From an uncultured Carboxylicivirga sp. (GTDB taxonomy: Bacteria > Bacteroidota > Bacteroidia > Bacteroidales > Marinilabiliaceae), in contig NZ_OY771430.1 in the NCBI RefSeq assembly GCF_963674565.1, forward strand, positions 4,402,001 to 4,466,000: a DNA stretch of 64,000 nt, given 5' to 3'. The translations under genes were made by a program, and so were the position numbers. The notes beneath the pieces were generated by a model. It was given only the letters and a program-made list of their open reading frames with translations, did no database searches and had not been told where the DNA came from. How positions within the stretch are numbered: position 1 is the stretch's first letter; each line of letters opens with the position of its first letter. Below are positions 52,963 to 62,372 of the stretch, one piece after another.

Positions 52963-54393
52963 ATGAAACAGGCCCTTCGTATACTAATTGTTTATTTGAT
53001 CGTATTAGGTCTGGCTTTTGCTATGGTGCATTTTATACCGTTTCAATTTAATCCCGAGTTTTTAAACAAGGCTTCTGTTGAAAATCTCATAATCAATGAA
53101 CCTGATAGTGCTGAAATTATAACGGCTTTTGAAGTAGATACTCTTTTAACAGATAGTCTTTCGTCAGTTAAAACGATTGAAGAAAGGAAGGATACTGTGA
53201 TAACAAATCAATTTTTGAGTTGTCCTTCGACCTTTCTAGCCAAGCTTCAAAATTTAAATGATCGTTTAAGAACAGTACATCAGCAACAGGAGGTAATCAG
53301 AATATTACATTTTGGGGATTCGCAGATTGAAGGAGACAGAATAACAGCTAATCTGCGTGAAGGTTTTCAAAAGCGTTTTGGTGGAAGTGGTCCGGGATTG
53401 AATTGTATTCTCGATCCTCAACGGATGAATCCATCTGTCTGGTTGGATAATAATGAAAATTGGGAACTGCAAACCATCTATGACCGAAAAAGAGATCGTA
53501 ACAGAAACACCTATGGTTTATTGGGGCAATATGCATTATTGGAAGCTACTAACATTGGCGAATTCAAAATCTCCCGGTCACCGTGGGCTGAGGATCATTC
53601 TAAAAATTATCAAAGCATACGACTTTTTATTGCACCTCATAAAGGATCAGTTTTTATTAAAGGATCTATAAAAGATACAGAAGTTATTAACGACACGTTA
53701 AATGCATCGGTAAACCTTACAGAAATTAACTGGTCATTCCCGCAGATTTCACCTTCTTTAGCTTTTCAGGTTAAGAGTGACAGTGCAATCGCAGTATTAG
53801 GAGTTGCCTTAGACAGTATATCTGGTGTAGCAGTTGATAATATTGCCTTGAGAGGACAAAGTTCACCACTTCTGCATCGTACGAATGCTGATTTATTTAA
53901 AGCAATGGGCGAACACCTGAATATTGGGATGGTCATTCTTCAATACGGTACCAATATCATACCTTTAGAACGGACTAATTATAATTTTTATAAAAAAATA
54001 CTGTCCAGACAATTTGATTTACTGAGTGAATATCTGCCTGATGTTCCTGTTTTATTTGTGGGAATAGCGGATGCCGCAAAAAGTGAGAATGGTGAAACAA
54101 ATTCTTATCCTCATTTGCAAGCACTAAGAAACGCCCAGAAGGAATTAGCTCTTCAATATGGATTTGCCTATTTTGATTTGTATGAGGCGATGGGTGGAGA
54201 GGGATCCATCATTAAATGGACTCAATCTGAACCTCCATTGGCATTGACTGATTTTGTACATTTATCAAGATATGGTGGAAAAAGAGCTGCAGAGTTTATA
54301 ACCAACGCACTTTGGCTACAAATGGATAAATTTGAGAGCCTCACAGATTCATTAACTATGTTATCAGATAGTTTACAGGTATGCAACAATTAA
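52963..54393 (+). CDS. SGNH-fold hydrolase/acyltransferase-type membrane protein
   Basis: 476 residues from the ATG at 52963; the frame back to the TTG at 52945 is not used. One N-terminal membrane helix (about 6-26) anchors it with the rest on the periplasmic side. SGNH marks are: block I HFGDSQIEGDRI (catalytic Ser in GDSQ), block III YGTNI, and block V DFVHLSRYGG (Asp and His pair). SGNH proteins next to MBOATs put acetyl or other acyl groups on cell-surface glycans. The last 13 bases overlap the MBOAT gene, so translation is coupled. Confidence 0.85.
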   Translation: MKQALRILIVYLIVLGLAFAMVHFIPFQFNPEFLNKASVENLIINEPDSAEIITAFEVDTLLTDSLSSVKTIEERKDTVITNQFLSCPSTFLAKLQNLNDRLRTVHQQQEVIRILHFGDSQIEGDRITANLREGFQKRFGGSGPGLNCILDPQRMNPSVWLDNNENWELQTIYDRKRDRNRNTYGLLGQYALLEATNIGEFKISRSPWAEDHSKNYQSIRLFIAPHKGSVFIKGSIKDTEVINDTLNASVNLTEINWSFPQISPSLAFQVKSDSAIAVLGVALDSISGVAVDNIALRGQSSPLLHRTNADLFKAMGEHLNIGMVILQYGTNIIPLERTNYNFYKKILSRQFDLLSEYLPDVPVLFVGIADAAKSENGETNSYPHLQALRNAQKELALQYGFAYFDLYEAMGGEGSIIKWTQSEPPLALTDFVHLSRYGGKRAAEFITNALWLQMDKFESLTDSLTMLSDSLQVCNN

Positions 54394-55886
54394 TAACATG
54401 GATAGAAAGCCAATCTGATCTTTTTCTGTTTACTCAAACAGGGTTTTGGGTTTTCTATGCCATTGTTTTGTTGATCAATGCCCTGGTTTGTAAAAACAGA
54501 ATTCTGCGAAGTAGTTTTCTGTTTGTAGCAAGTCTGTATTTCTATTACAAAACGGGAGGGTACTTTTTTACCTTGCTTATCATATCAACCATTGTTGATT
54601 ATAGTATTGGCTTATTTCTGGGGAAAGCACATAATAAATATCTAAGGAAACTGTTGGTGCTTTTTAGTCTGCTTATTAATCTGGGTGTGCTTGCTTATTT
54701 TAAGTATACCTATTTCATTTTAGATCTGTATTCTTCTGTCAGTCATCAACCTATTAAGGTATTCGATTTTTTAGCAAATGAGATGAATAAACTGGCAGGT
54801 ACAGGTTTTAATATAGATTCAATAACGCTGCCCGTTGGTATTTCCTTCTTTACTTTTCAAACAATTAGCTATACCATAGATGTATATCGTAAAGAACTAA
54901 AGCCTGTTCGTAATATTATTGATTTTGGATTTTATGTTTCTTTTTTCCCTCAACTAATTGCTGGTCCGATTGTAAGGGCAAGAACTTTTATACCACAGAT
55001 TTATAAGCGCTTTGTAGTATCAAACAAATGGATGTGGTGGAGTTTTCTATGGATCCTTGGTGGTTTATTTAAAAAGATGGTCATCTCAGATTATATCTCT
55101 GTTAATTTTGTTGACCGCGTTTTTGAACACCCAATTGCATACTCTGGCTTTGAGGTTTTGATGGCAGTTTATGGTTATGCTCTCCAGATATACTGCGATT
55201 TTTCGGGTTATACCGATATTGCAATGGGGGTTGCCTTATTGCTTGGCTTTCGCTTACCAATAAATTTTAATTATCCTTATAAAGCCACTTCAATCAGAGA
55301 TTTCTGGAGACGCTGGCATATCAGTTTATCATCTTGGTTACGCGATTATCTGTACATCCCGCTTGGCGGTAATAAAGGCAACGCATTTCGAACAGGTTTT
55401 AACCTGATGCTAACAATGTTGCTTGGAGGATTATGGCACGGTGCTGCCTTAAAATTTGTTGTTTGGGGCGGATTGCATGGCATGGGTTTGGTTTTCAATC
55501 GCATGGTTAATAGGATTTGGAAAATAAAAGGAAATAAATTATCACGCTTGATAAGCTGGTTCTTCACTTTTCATTTTGTTGTATTCACATGGATCGTGTT
55601 TCGTGTTGAATCGCTTGAAAGTGCAGAGATTTTAATCACCCGACTTTTCAGAGCTTTTATGCCAAATCATGTAATGGATGTTGTTTTATCACAGACCTAT
55701 TTATTTTTATTGATTTTATTTGGTTTTATCATCCATTTTATCCCTTCAATGTGGCATCATCGAGGCAAACTATTTTTCTTAAAATTGCCACTTCTTGTAA
55801 AATTGATTGTCTCTGCAAGTATGATATATATCATTATTCAGCTGCATCAGTCCGATATTTTGCCATTTATCTATTTTAGATTCTAA
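54381..55886 (+). CDS. MBOAT-family membrane O-acyltransferase (AlgI-like)
   Basis: 501 residues with about ten membrane helices. MBOAT marks are SIRDFWRRWHISLSSWLRDY, YIPLGGNKGN, and LLGGLWHGAALKFVVWGGLH with the invariant His of the WHG motif. It resembles AlgI and DltB proteins, which take an acyl group from a cytoplasmic donor and pass it to the periplasm. Its partner is the upstream SGNH protein (13-bp overlap). The glycan that is modified is unknown, since no biosynthetic genes lie nearby. Confidence 0.92.
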   Translation: MQQLITWIESQSDLFLFTQTGFWVFYAIVLLINALVCKNRILRSSFLFVASLYFYYKTGGYFFTLLIISTIVDYSIGLFLGKAHNKYLRKLLVLFSLLINLGVLAYFKYTYFILDLYSSVSHQPIKVFDFLANEMNKLAGTGFNIDSITLPVGISFFTFQTISYTIDVYRKELKPVRNIIDFGFYVSFFPQLIAGPIVRARTFIPQIYKRFVVSNKWMWWSFLWILGGLFKKMVISDYISVNFVDRVFEHPIAYSGFEVLMAVYGYALQIYCDFSGYTDIAMGVALLLGFRLPINFNYPYKATSIRDFWRRWHISLSSWLRDYLYIPLGGNKGNAFRTGFNLMLTMLLGGLWHGAALKFVVWGGLHGMGLVFNRMVNRIWKIKGNKLSRLISWFFTFHFVVFTWIVFRVESLESAEILITRLFRAFMPNHVMDVVLSQTYLFLLILFGFIIHFIPSMWHHRGKLFFLKLPLLVKLIVSASMIYIIIQLHQSDILPFIYFRF

Positions 55887-55947
55887 AAAGAGCTTCAAAA
55901 AGTTAAGGTACATCGTCAAGTGTCTTGTTAAGCTTTCGCGAAAAGAT

Positions 55948-55955
55948 TATATTTA
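55948..55955 (+). promoter_or_regulatory. Promoter -7-like element of the reg_prop sensor gene
   Basis: TATATTTA (one mismatch to TAnnTTTG), with TTG 20 bp upstream at 55925-55927 and 18 bp before the ATG at 55974. Confidence 0.35.
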
Positions 55956-55973
55956 TCTTGTAATTGACAACCC

Positions 55974-58900
55974 ATGAGAAAATATCTGCTATCAACCATA
56001 GTAACGATTTGGTTTAGCTTACAATTTGTTAGTGCGCAGCATTATCATTTTAAACAATACTCCCTCGAAGAAGGTCTTCCTCAATCCGAAATTAACGGGT
56101 TAACGGAGGATCAATTCGGATATCTATGGGTTGGAACTAATGGTGGAGGTCTTTGTCGGTTTAATGGAATGGGATTTGAGGTTTTTACCCGTAAGGATGG
56201 TTTGATGGATAATATTATCCTTGGAATACATCACGATGAAAACTATAATCTTTGGATAGGCACCCCTAAAGGAATTCAGAAGTTTGATGGTACAGAGTTC
56301 AAAAATATTATGGTGTCGGATTCTACCATCTTTGCAGATCGATTGACATTTTGCGAAATTGGAGCTAATAATCTTTGGTGTCTAACAAGGAATATCTCCG
56401 GACTTCAGACTTTATACAAAATTGAAAATGACAGCTTAATAAATTTCTCTGAGCATCTGAAGGAACAAATTACAGAGGATAATTTTATTCTTAGAATTGT
56501 TGCCGATGGTGAATCTAATCTTCTTATTTCAACCCTTCACAATTTGTTCCGATATGATGGAAGTAAGCTTGAGATTGTTGAAACCCAAGAGTTGGGAATT
56601 GACGATGAGGCCGTAAAATACCCATTATTGGTTGATAGAAGTAATCTCATGTGGTGCATGCTTTTTTATCGCAATGAAAAAAGTGAGTTGATTGTACACA
56701 AACCCGGGGGTAAGATTAAAACTATAAGCCTTCCTGAGAAAATTAAAAATAAAACAATCTTTGATGCTTTTGAAGACCGAAGTGGATCACTTTGGTTTTT
56801 AATTGAGAATGGTGGTGTTTTAAACTACAGCAAAAAAGGCTGGCGTATTTTCGATAAAAGCAATGGGTTACCAACCGAATTCGTTTTTAAGATTCTTGAG
56901 GATGCCGAAGGTAATATTTGGTTAGGAACTTTGGGAAGTGGGCTGGTGAGATATAGTGGAGATCTGTTCACCTCTTTGAATCATACCAATGGCTTAACTG
57001 ATGATTTAACCAGAACCATTTTTCAGGATAAAAGCGGTACTTATTATTTTGCCGATGGAGATGGAGGTTTCAGTACCTTAAAAGATGGAGTGATTAAGCA
57101 ATTTAGAGATGGTGAGATAGCTGATTTTACCGTGATTAGTGCATTCGATAATTTACCGGATGGAAAAACGATGATCTGTTCAAGAAATGGATTGTTTTCA
57201 TTTGACGGTAACAAAGCCTCTCTTATTAATACTCAATATGGATGGAAAAGCAGAATAAACATTAACGGTGTTGCTCATATAAATGACACTATTTTCTTTG
57301 CAACCATTGGTTTTGGACTTATCAAAAGCGTGAAAGGGAAGGCTACCTTTTATAATTCGTATAATTCAAATCTGATAGATAATAATATAACACATCTGTT
57401 GGTTGATAGTAAAAGCAGGCTTTGGATTACTACACCCCGAGGTATTTCGCTTTATCAAAATGGAGGTGTACAAAATTTTTCAGATCAAAAATTACTTTCC
57501 TCCTCTTATTTCTTGCAAGCGGCAGAAGATGGTGCAGGACAAATATGGTTCGCCAGCTACACGAAAGGATTGGTTCGATATAACCAATCTCATTGGTCTA
57601 CTTTTGACTCGAGTAATGGTTTGTCTTCTGATAATATTTATTCAATCATTGCTGATGAGAAAGGAAATATTTGGGCTGGTGCTCAAAACGGAGTGGATAA
57701 ATTGATTATCAATAGTGAAGGGGAAGTTAAAGATATTGAATATTTTGATCGTCATGATGGCTTTGTTGGTATTGAAAACAATAGTGCTGCCAATTTTAAA
57801 GATAAGGACGGTAACCTGTGGTTTGGAACGGTTAAAGGTGTAATGCGCTATAATCCGAGTGAACGAAGAATCAATTACCTTCCTCCACCTGTTTATATCA
57901 GGAACATAGAGCTGTCATACAAAAAGCCGGTTTGGCAAAGTGATGAATATTTGGCTCGTTATGATTCGTTGGTTCCCTGGTTTGGGATTCCTAACCAATT
58001 GTCGCTTCCTAAAGAACAAAATAACATTTCGTTTACTTTTGATGCTTTATGTTATACTATTCCTGAGAAGATTCAATACAGATGGCGTCTTGAACCGATA
58101 GAAACAGAATGGGTTTATGGTAAAAATAACGAAGTAGCTTATCCTTCACTGCCGCCAGGTGATTATACCTTCAGAGTAACTGCCGCGAATAATAACGGGA
58201 TCTGGAATGATGAAGGTTCTTTTTATAATTTTAGCATTAATCCGGCATGGTATCAAACATTTGCATTTAAGGTCTTATTGGCTGCATTTGTTATAATCAT
58301 CATATTAACATTTGTCTTGATCTGGAATCAGAAAATTAGAAGGCTACGATTTGAAATGGAAACACTGGTGGTTGCCAAAACAAAAGAAATCAGGCTTCAG
58401 AAAACTCAAATAGAAGCAAAAAATGAAGAGCTTCAAAAACAGAAGGAACAGATAACAAAGCAAGCCGAATCAATTTCTTCGTCTTATAATGACCTTGAAA
58501 AACTGACAGAGATTGGTAAAACACTCACTGCCAACCTGTCAATAAGTCGTATTTTCGATCTTGTTTATAATGCCACCAGTGAAATTATGGATACTTATTT
58601 GTTTGGTTTCGGACTATACAATAAAGAGACTAATTCATTGGATTTTCAGAATATTAATCTTCTCGGAGAAAGGATGCCATTCCTTACTTTCACAATGGAT
58701 GATACAGAAAGATTATCAATCCATTGCCTGTTAAATGATAAGGAAATATATATCCGCGATTTTGATAAGGAGTACACCAATTATGTGAATGAAATCAGAC
58801 CGGTTCCAGGTGATATTAATAGTAAATCAATTATATACATTCCAATTAAAGTAAACTCTGCTCCTTTTGGGGTTATTACTGTACAAAGTGCTGAAATAAA

Positions 58901-59759
58901 CGCATACTCGAATTATCATCTGAATTTTATGCGCAATATTGGGATTTATACGAGTATTGCTTTAGAAAATGCGGGTACATTCCAGCAATTGAAACAGCAG
59001 CAAAATGATTTGGAGGCTGCTAGTCAAACAGCCATAAGTCAGAAAGAGCAAATGCAACAACAACGTGATGCACTGGACAGACTTTACGAAGAGAATAACC
59101 ATTTGATTCGCTTATTCACAACGGAACTCGAACGGCCTATTACCTCCTCTTTATCCATTGCCAATGCTTTACAAAGTCAGAAAGATGTGAGTGTTGAGGA
59201 AATGAATAATGCCTTGGTGAAGATTCTGGAATCATTGTGGCAAATTAAAGATATGCTTAATCAGGTGAGTGAAATAAAGCGATTGGAGCAGGATGAATTT
59301 CAAATCCATGAAAGTAAAGTGCCACTCACTTCCTTATTGAAAGAAGTGGTGGGTCAATACGAAGAATACCTTAAGAATAAGAATATTGAGGTACTTTGGG
59401 ATTTAAGCGACTCAGTTGTTATATCAGACTACACATTACTCGAAAAAATATTCTCCAACCTTATTTCAAATGCCATTAAATTCTCTGAACCAAATACGAA
59501 TATCACGGTTAACTCATATGAAGATGAGAACAAAGTAACGGTAGGTATCCGTGATGAGGGACCGGGAATGTCGGAAGAAGATCAGCAAAGGTTGTTTACG
59601 AAATTCAACAAATTGAGTAATCATACCAACAAGAGCGAAGTCTCTTCTGGTTTAGGACTTTACATTGTGAAGAGATACATCGATGGACTTAAAGGTGAAA
59701 TATCCTGCACGAGCCATTTGGGTATTGGAACTACCTTTTACGTGCGTCTGCCAAAATAA
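55974..59759 (+). CDS. Reg_prop/Y_Y_Y sensor with GAF domain and a histidine-kinase-like end lacking the phospho-acceptor His
   Basis: 1,261 residues. A Sec signal (to about 21) is followed by two reg_prop seven-bladed propellers (about 25-670, repeats such as GYLWVGTNGGGLCRFNG, GNIWLGTLGSGLVRYSG and GNLWFGTVKGVMRYNPSER). Next are a Y_Y_Y domain (about 690-765, LPPGDYTFRVTAANNNGIWN), one membrane helix (about 770-790), a long coiled coil, a GAF-like domain (about 855-1000), and a kinase end. The H-box reads FTTELERPITSSL, where the usual SHELR...P sequence has Thr1050 at the His position. The ATPase motifs (NLISNAIKFS, DEGPGMS, GLGLYIV) are intact. No receiver or DNA-binding domain is present. 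Upstream: SGNH-MBOAT pair, gap 87 bp. Confidence 0.88.
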   Translation: MRKYLLSTIVTIWFSLQFVSAQHYHFKQYSLEEGLPQSEINGLTEDQFGYLWVGTNGGGLCRFNGMGFEVFTRKDGLMDNIILGIHHDENYNLWIGTPKGIQKFDGTEFKNIMVSDSTIFADRLTFCEIGANNLWCLTRNISGLQTLYKIENDSLINFSEHLKEQITEDNFILRIVADGESNLLISTLHNLFRYDGSKLEIVETQELGIDDEAVKYPLLVDRSNLMWCMLFYRNEKSELIVHKPGGKIKTISLPEKIKNKTIFDAFEDRSGSLWFLIENGGVLNYSKKGWRIFDKSNGLPTEFVFKILEDAEGNIWLGTLGSGLVRYSGDLFTSLNHTNGLTDDLTRTIFQDKSGTYYFADGDGGFSTLKDGVIKQFRDGEIADFTVISAFDNLPDGKTMICSRNGLFSFDGNKASLINTQYGWKSRININGVAHINDTIFFATIGFGLIKSVKGKATFYNSYNSNLIDNNITHLLVDSKSRLWITTPRGISLYQNGGVQNFSDQKLLSSSYFLQAAEDGAGQIWFASYTKGLVRYNQSHWSTFDSSNGLSSDNIYSIIADEKGNIWAGAQNGVDKLIINSEGEVKDIEYFDRHDGFVGIENNSAANFKDKDGNLWFGTVKGVMRYNPSERRINYLPPPVYIRNIELSYKKPVWQSDEYLARYDSLVPWFGIPNQLSLPKEQNNISFTFDALCYTIPEKIQYRWRLEPIETEWVYGKNNEVAYPSLPPGDYTFRVTAANNNGIWNDEGSFYNFSINPAWYQTFAFKVLLAAFVIIIILTFVLIWNQKIRRLRFEMETLVVAKTKEIRLQKTQIEAKNEELQKQKEQITKQAESISSSYNDLEKLTEIGKTLTANLSISRIFDLVYNATSEIMDTYLFGFGLYNKETNSLDFQNINLLGERMPFLTFTMDDTERLSIHCLLNDKEIYIRDFDKEYTNYVNEIRPVPGDINSKSIIYIPIKVNSAPFGVITVQSAEINAYSNYHLNFMRNIGIYTSIALENAGTFQQLKQQQNDLEAASQTAISQKEQMQQQRDALDRLYEENNHLIRLFTTELERPITSSLSIANALQSQKDVSVEEMNNALVKILESLWQIKDMLNQVSEIKRLEQDEFQIHESKVPLTSLLKEVVGQYEEYLKNKNIEVLWDLSDSVVISDYTLLEKIFSNLISNAIKFSEPNTNITVNSYEDENKVTVGIRDEGPGMSEEDQQRLFTKFNKLSNHTNKSEVSSGLGLYIVKRYIDGLKGEISCTSHLGIGTTFYVRLPK

Positions 59760-59812
59760 AAATTGGCAGCATTTTTGTAATTCTTTCTTCATAACATTTA
59801 AACATTACAACT

Positions 59813-60517
59813 ATGTTCACAAGTCCGTTATTATTTATATTTCTGTTTTTTCTAATTGTGAGCTGGATTGTTAGCTCAAGACTGAAAAGTAAGTTCAAAG
59901 CATATTCGAAAGTGCCTATCAATTATGGAATGACAGGCGCAGAAGTGGCTCAAAAGATGCTTAGAGACAATGGTCTGATGAATATTCAGATCAATGCTGT
60001 TCAAGGTACCTTAAGTGATCATTATAATCCAACTAACCGAACCATTAATTTAAGTCCTGATGTATATCATGGACGAAGCGTGGCTGCAGCAGCAGTGGCG
60101 GCTCATGAAACAGGTCATGCTATTCAGCATGCCAATAGTTACAGCCTGCTTAGTTTCAGGTCAGCGTTAGTGCCATTGCAAAATGTAAGTGCGCGAATTC
60201 TTAATTTTATCTTTATCGCAATGTTTTTTGGTGCATTTGCATTGCCTGGCTTATTACCTTTTGATTTGGCATTACAAATCATCATCGTGTGTTACGGTAT
60301 CTTTACTTTAGCAGCGTTCGTTACTTTGCCTGTAGAAATAGATGCAAGCAGGAGAGCTTTAGCCTGGTTAAACAATGCTGGTATTACTTCGCACGACACT
60401 TATGGAAAAGCTAAAGATGCATTGAAATGGGCTGCATACACCTATGTTGTTGCTGCACTTTCAGCATTGGCTACATTACTTTACTATGTAATGATCTTTT
60501 TAGGAAACAGAGATTAA
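59813..60517 (+). CDS. YugP-type neutral zinc metallopeptidase
   Basis: 234 residues. Membrane segments at the N-terminus (about 5-22) and near 125-175 and 205-225, with the zinc site HETGHAIQH (residues about 101-109) between them. This is the YugP/Zn_peptidase_2 family, and the preceding INLSPDVYHGRSVAAAAVAA is characteristic. The active site would face the cytoplasm or membrane surface. Substrate unknown. It follows the reg_prop sensor by 53 bp. Confidence 0.92.
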   Translation: MFTSPLLFIFLFFLIVSWIVSSRLKSKFKAYSKVPINYGMTGAEVAQKMLRDNGLMNIQINAVQGTLSDHYNPTNRTINLSPDVYHGRSVAAAAVAAHETGHAIQHANSYSLLSFRSALVPLQNVSARILNFIFIAMFFGAFALPGLLPFDLALQIIIVCYGIFTLAAFVTLPVEIDASRRALAWLNNAGITSHDTYGKAKDALKWAAYTYVVAALSALATLLYYVMIFLGNRD

Positions 60518-60538
60518 GAAATACGTTTATTTAATTAG

Positions 60539-60566
60539 AAGGGCAGCTTACGTTGCCCTTTTTTAT
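60539..60566 (+). terminator. Terminator of the YugP gene
   Basis: 7-bp stem AAGGGCA (60539-60545) / TGCCCTT (60554-60560) followed by TTTT, between the YugP gene and the convergent RDD gene. Confidence 0.75.
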
Positions 60567-61285
60567 TGGTGATAGTAATTATAATCCTTTAAGATGGTTT
60601 TTAAAAACTCCATTGCAGGTTGTTTGGTTTCTATATTCATTTTTTTAATAACTACTTCTTTTGTTTTAAGTGCTAAAGGATGAGGTGCACCAATACTATT
60701 ATATGAGTTATTTTTTTGTGACAGATTTAAAACCTCTTTTATGGTTTGCATGTCCTTTTCATGTAATTTAATAACTTCAGGGTACACAGGTTCATAACCT
60801 TGTTCTACTTCAACATAAACAGTGTCATTAAGGTCTCCCTGAGCATCAATTTTTAATACCGCTGTGCCGGCAGCCAAATCACCTATTCGTTTGCCTTTAC
60901 CATTAATGATGATTGTTAAAAGTGCTCCCAGGCCATAGGTTAAATGAAAATCAACCAAACGGAATATCCATCGGATAAAGCAAGCTCCAAAATTAAGCTC
61001 TCCAACATCAAGTCTAACTACCCTCATCTTCATAATCATTTTACCAAATGTTTGACCATTCAGAAAAAGGTCGCACAACAGATTGTAAAATACAATGGGT
61101 AAGGTTAAAAGACTAACCCACCAGTCTGGTGTATCAACTATATTGAATATAATTACCCCTAGAATTAAGGCATAACTAAGTTTTATAAATCCATCGATTA
61201 GATGGCCGAGGAGGCGATCACCCACACTGGCAAGTTGAAACTCTATATCAACATTTTGAGTGGTTGAAATTTGTAAATGTTCCAT
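60563..61285 (-). CDS. RDD-family membrane protein
   Basis: 240 residues. The RDD domain is near the N-terminus: QLASVGDRLLGHLIDGFIKL (the Arg-Asp motif variant), followed by helices about 30-90 and 95-140, with GKMIMKMRVVRLDVGELNF as the second RDD block. The C-terminal 80 residues are soluble. Function is unproven; RDD proteins are suspected transport or channel-like elements. It is divergent from the SpoIIM gene by 106 bp. Its promoter contains the TTTTGCTACTTTTATA element at 61320-61335. Confidence 0.88.
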   Translation of the reverse strand: MEHLQISTTQNVDIEFQLASVGDRLLGHLIDGFIKLSYALILGVIIFNIVDTPDWWVSLLTLPIVFYNLLCDLFLNGQTFGKMIMKMRVVRLDVGELNFGACFIRWIFRLVDFHLTYGLGALLTIIINGKGKRIGDLAAGTAVLKIDAQGDLNDTVYVEVEQGYEPVYPEVIKLHEKDMQTIKEVLNLSQKNNSYNSIGAPHPLALKTKEVVIKKMNIETKQPAMEFLKTILKDYNYYHQ

Positions 61286-61319
61286 TCGGGTTAAGGAAAA
61301 TGAATACGTGAATTAACTT

Positions 61320-61335
61320 TATAAAAGTAGCAAAA
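61320..61335 (-). promoter_or_regulatory. Promoter-like element of the RDD gene
   Basis: The minus strand reads TTTTGCTACTTTTATA, identical over 16 bases to the element at 16896-16911. The -7-like TACTTTTA lies about 37 bp before the ATG at 61285. Confidence 0.45.
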
Positions 61336-61391
61336 TAAATTTTTTATGTGTGAAATTTTGAGTTTATTCGTACTGCTCATGACCAAACCTA

Positions 61392-62372
61392 ATGAAAGAG
61401 GTAACATTTATTAACCGAAATAAAAAGCGTTGGGAGAAATTTGAAGCGCAATTACAAAAGTCTTCATTGGTTACTCCGGATGAGTTGGCTGATCAGTTTA
61501 TTCAGCTAACAGATGATTTGGCATATGCACGAACCTATTATCCAAATACACGCACACTAAGTTACCTAAACAGCCTTTCTCAGAAAACACATCAGGAGAT
61601 TTACCGGAATAAAAGAGAAAAAGGAAGCCGAATTCCTTCTTTCTTTGCGTTCGAACTTCCGTTGATTCTTAATTATGCACGGCCATATTTTTTTCTTTCA
61701 TTAGTTGTATTTATAGCTGCCTGGGCACTGGGAGCAATATCGGCATATGTTGATCATGATTTTTTGAGAGTAATTGCAGGTGATCAATATGTGAATATGA
61801 CACTGGATAACATTGAAAAAGGTGATCCGATGGCAGTTTATTCTCAGGTTGGCGAAATGCCTATGTTTATTGGTATTACATTTAATAATGTATTTGTATC
61901 GTTTTATGTTTTCGTCATGGGATTACTAACTCCCATCGGTACAATCATCCAGATATTCAGGAATGGTATTATGGTAGGTGCTTTTCAGGCATTTTTTTAT
62001 CATAAAAACCTGTTAGGCGTTTCAACTTATGCAATTATGATTCATGGAACACTGGAATTATCAGCCATTGTGCTGGCAGGTGGTGCAGGCATAATAATGG
62101 GCAAATATTTGTTATTTCCGGGAACATATTCCCGTAAAGATTCTTTCGTTTATGGGGTGAAGAAGAGTATAAAAATAATGATAGGTTTGGTACCTGTTTT
62201 TATTGTGGCAGGTTTTCTGGAGGGTTTTGTAACCCGTTATTACAATAGTATGGAAACCTGGATGAATATTTTAATTATTGCCATTTCATTAACTTTTATT
62301 GTTTGGTATTTTTTCCTTTATCCGGTAAAAGTGCATAGACGATATTTACAACAAACAGATAGAAATGAATAA
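61392..62372 (+). CDS. SpoIIM-like (DUF95) membrane protein
   Basis: 326 residues. A soluble N-terminal part of about 90 residues, then five or six membrane helices. The family core is QLTDDLAYARTYYPNTRTLS and, later, GITFNNVFVSFYVFVMGLLT, IMIHGTLELSAIVLAGGAGI. This matches stage II sporulation protein M-like proteins, frequent in non-spore-forming bacteria. Here it heads a rightward cluster with overlapping genes (8 and 17 bp) that often continues with a DUF4350 protein, a MoxR ATPase and a DUF58 protein. Function is unproven. Confidence 0.88.
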   Translation: MKEVTFINRNKKRWEKFEAQLQKSSLVTPDELADQFIQLTDDLAYARTYYPNTRTLSYLNSLSQKTHQEIYRNKREKGSRIPSFFAFELPLILNYARPYFFLSLVVFIAAWALGAISAYVDHDFLRVIAGDQYVNMTLDNIEKGDPMAVYSQVGEMPMFIGITFNNVFVSFYVFVMGLLTPIGTIIQIFRNGIMVGAFQAFFYHKNLLGVSTYAIMIHGTLELSAIVLAGGAGIIMGKYLLFPGTYSRKDSFVYGVKKSIKIMIGLVPVFIVAGFLEGFVTRYYNSMETWMNILIIAISLTFIVWYFFLYPVKVHRRYLQQTDRNE

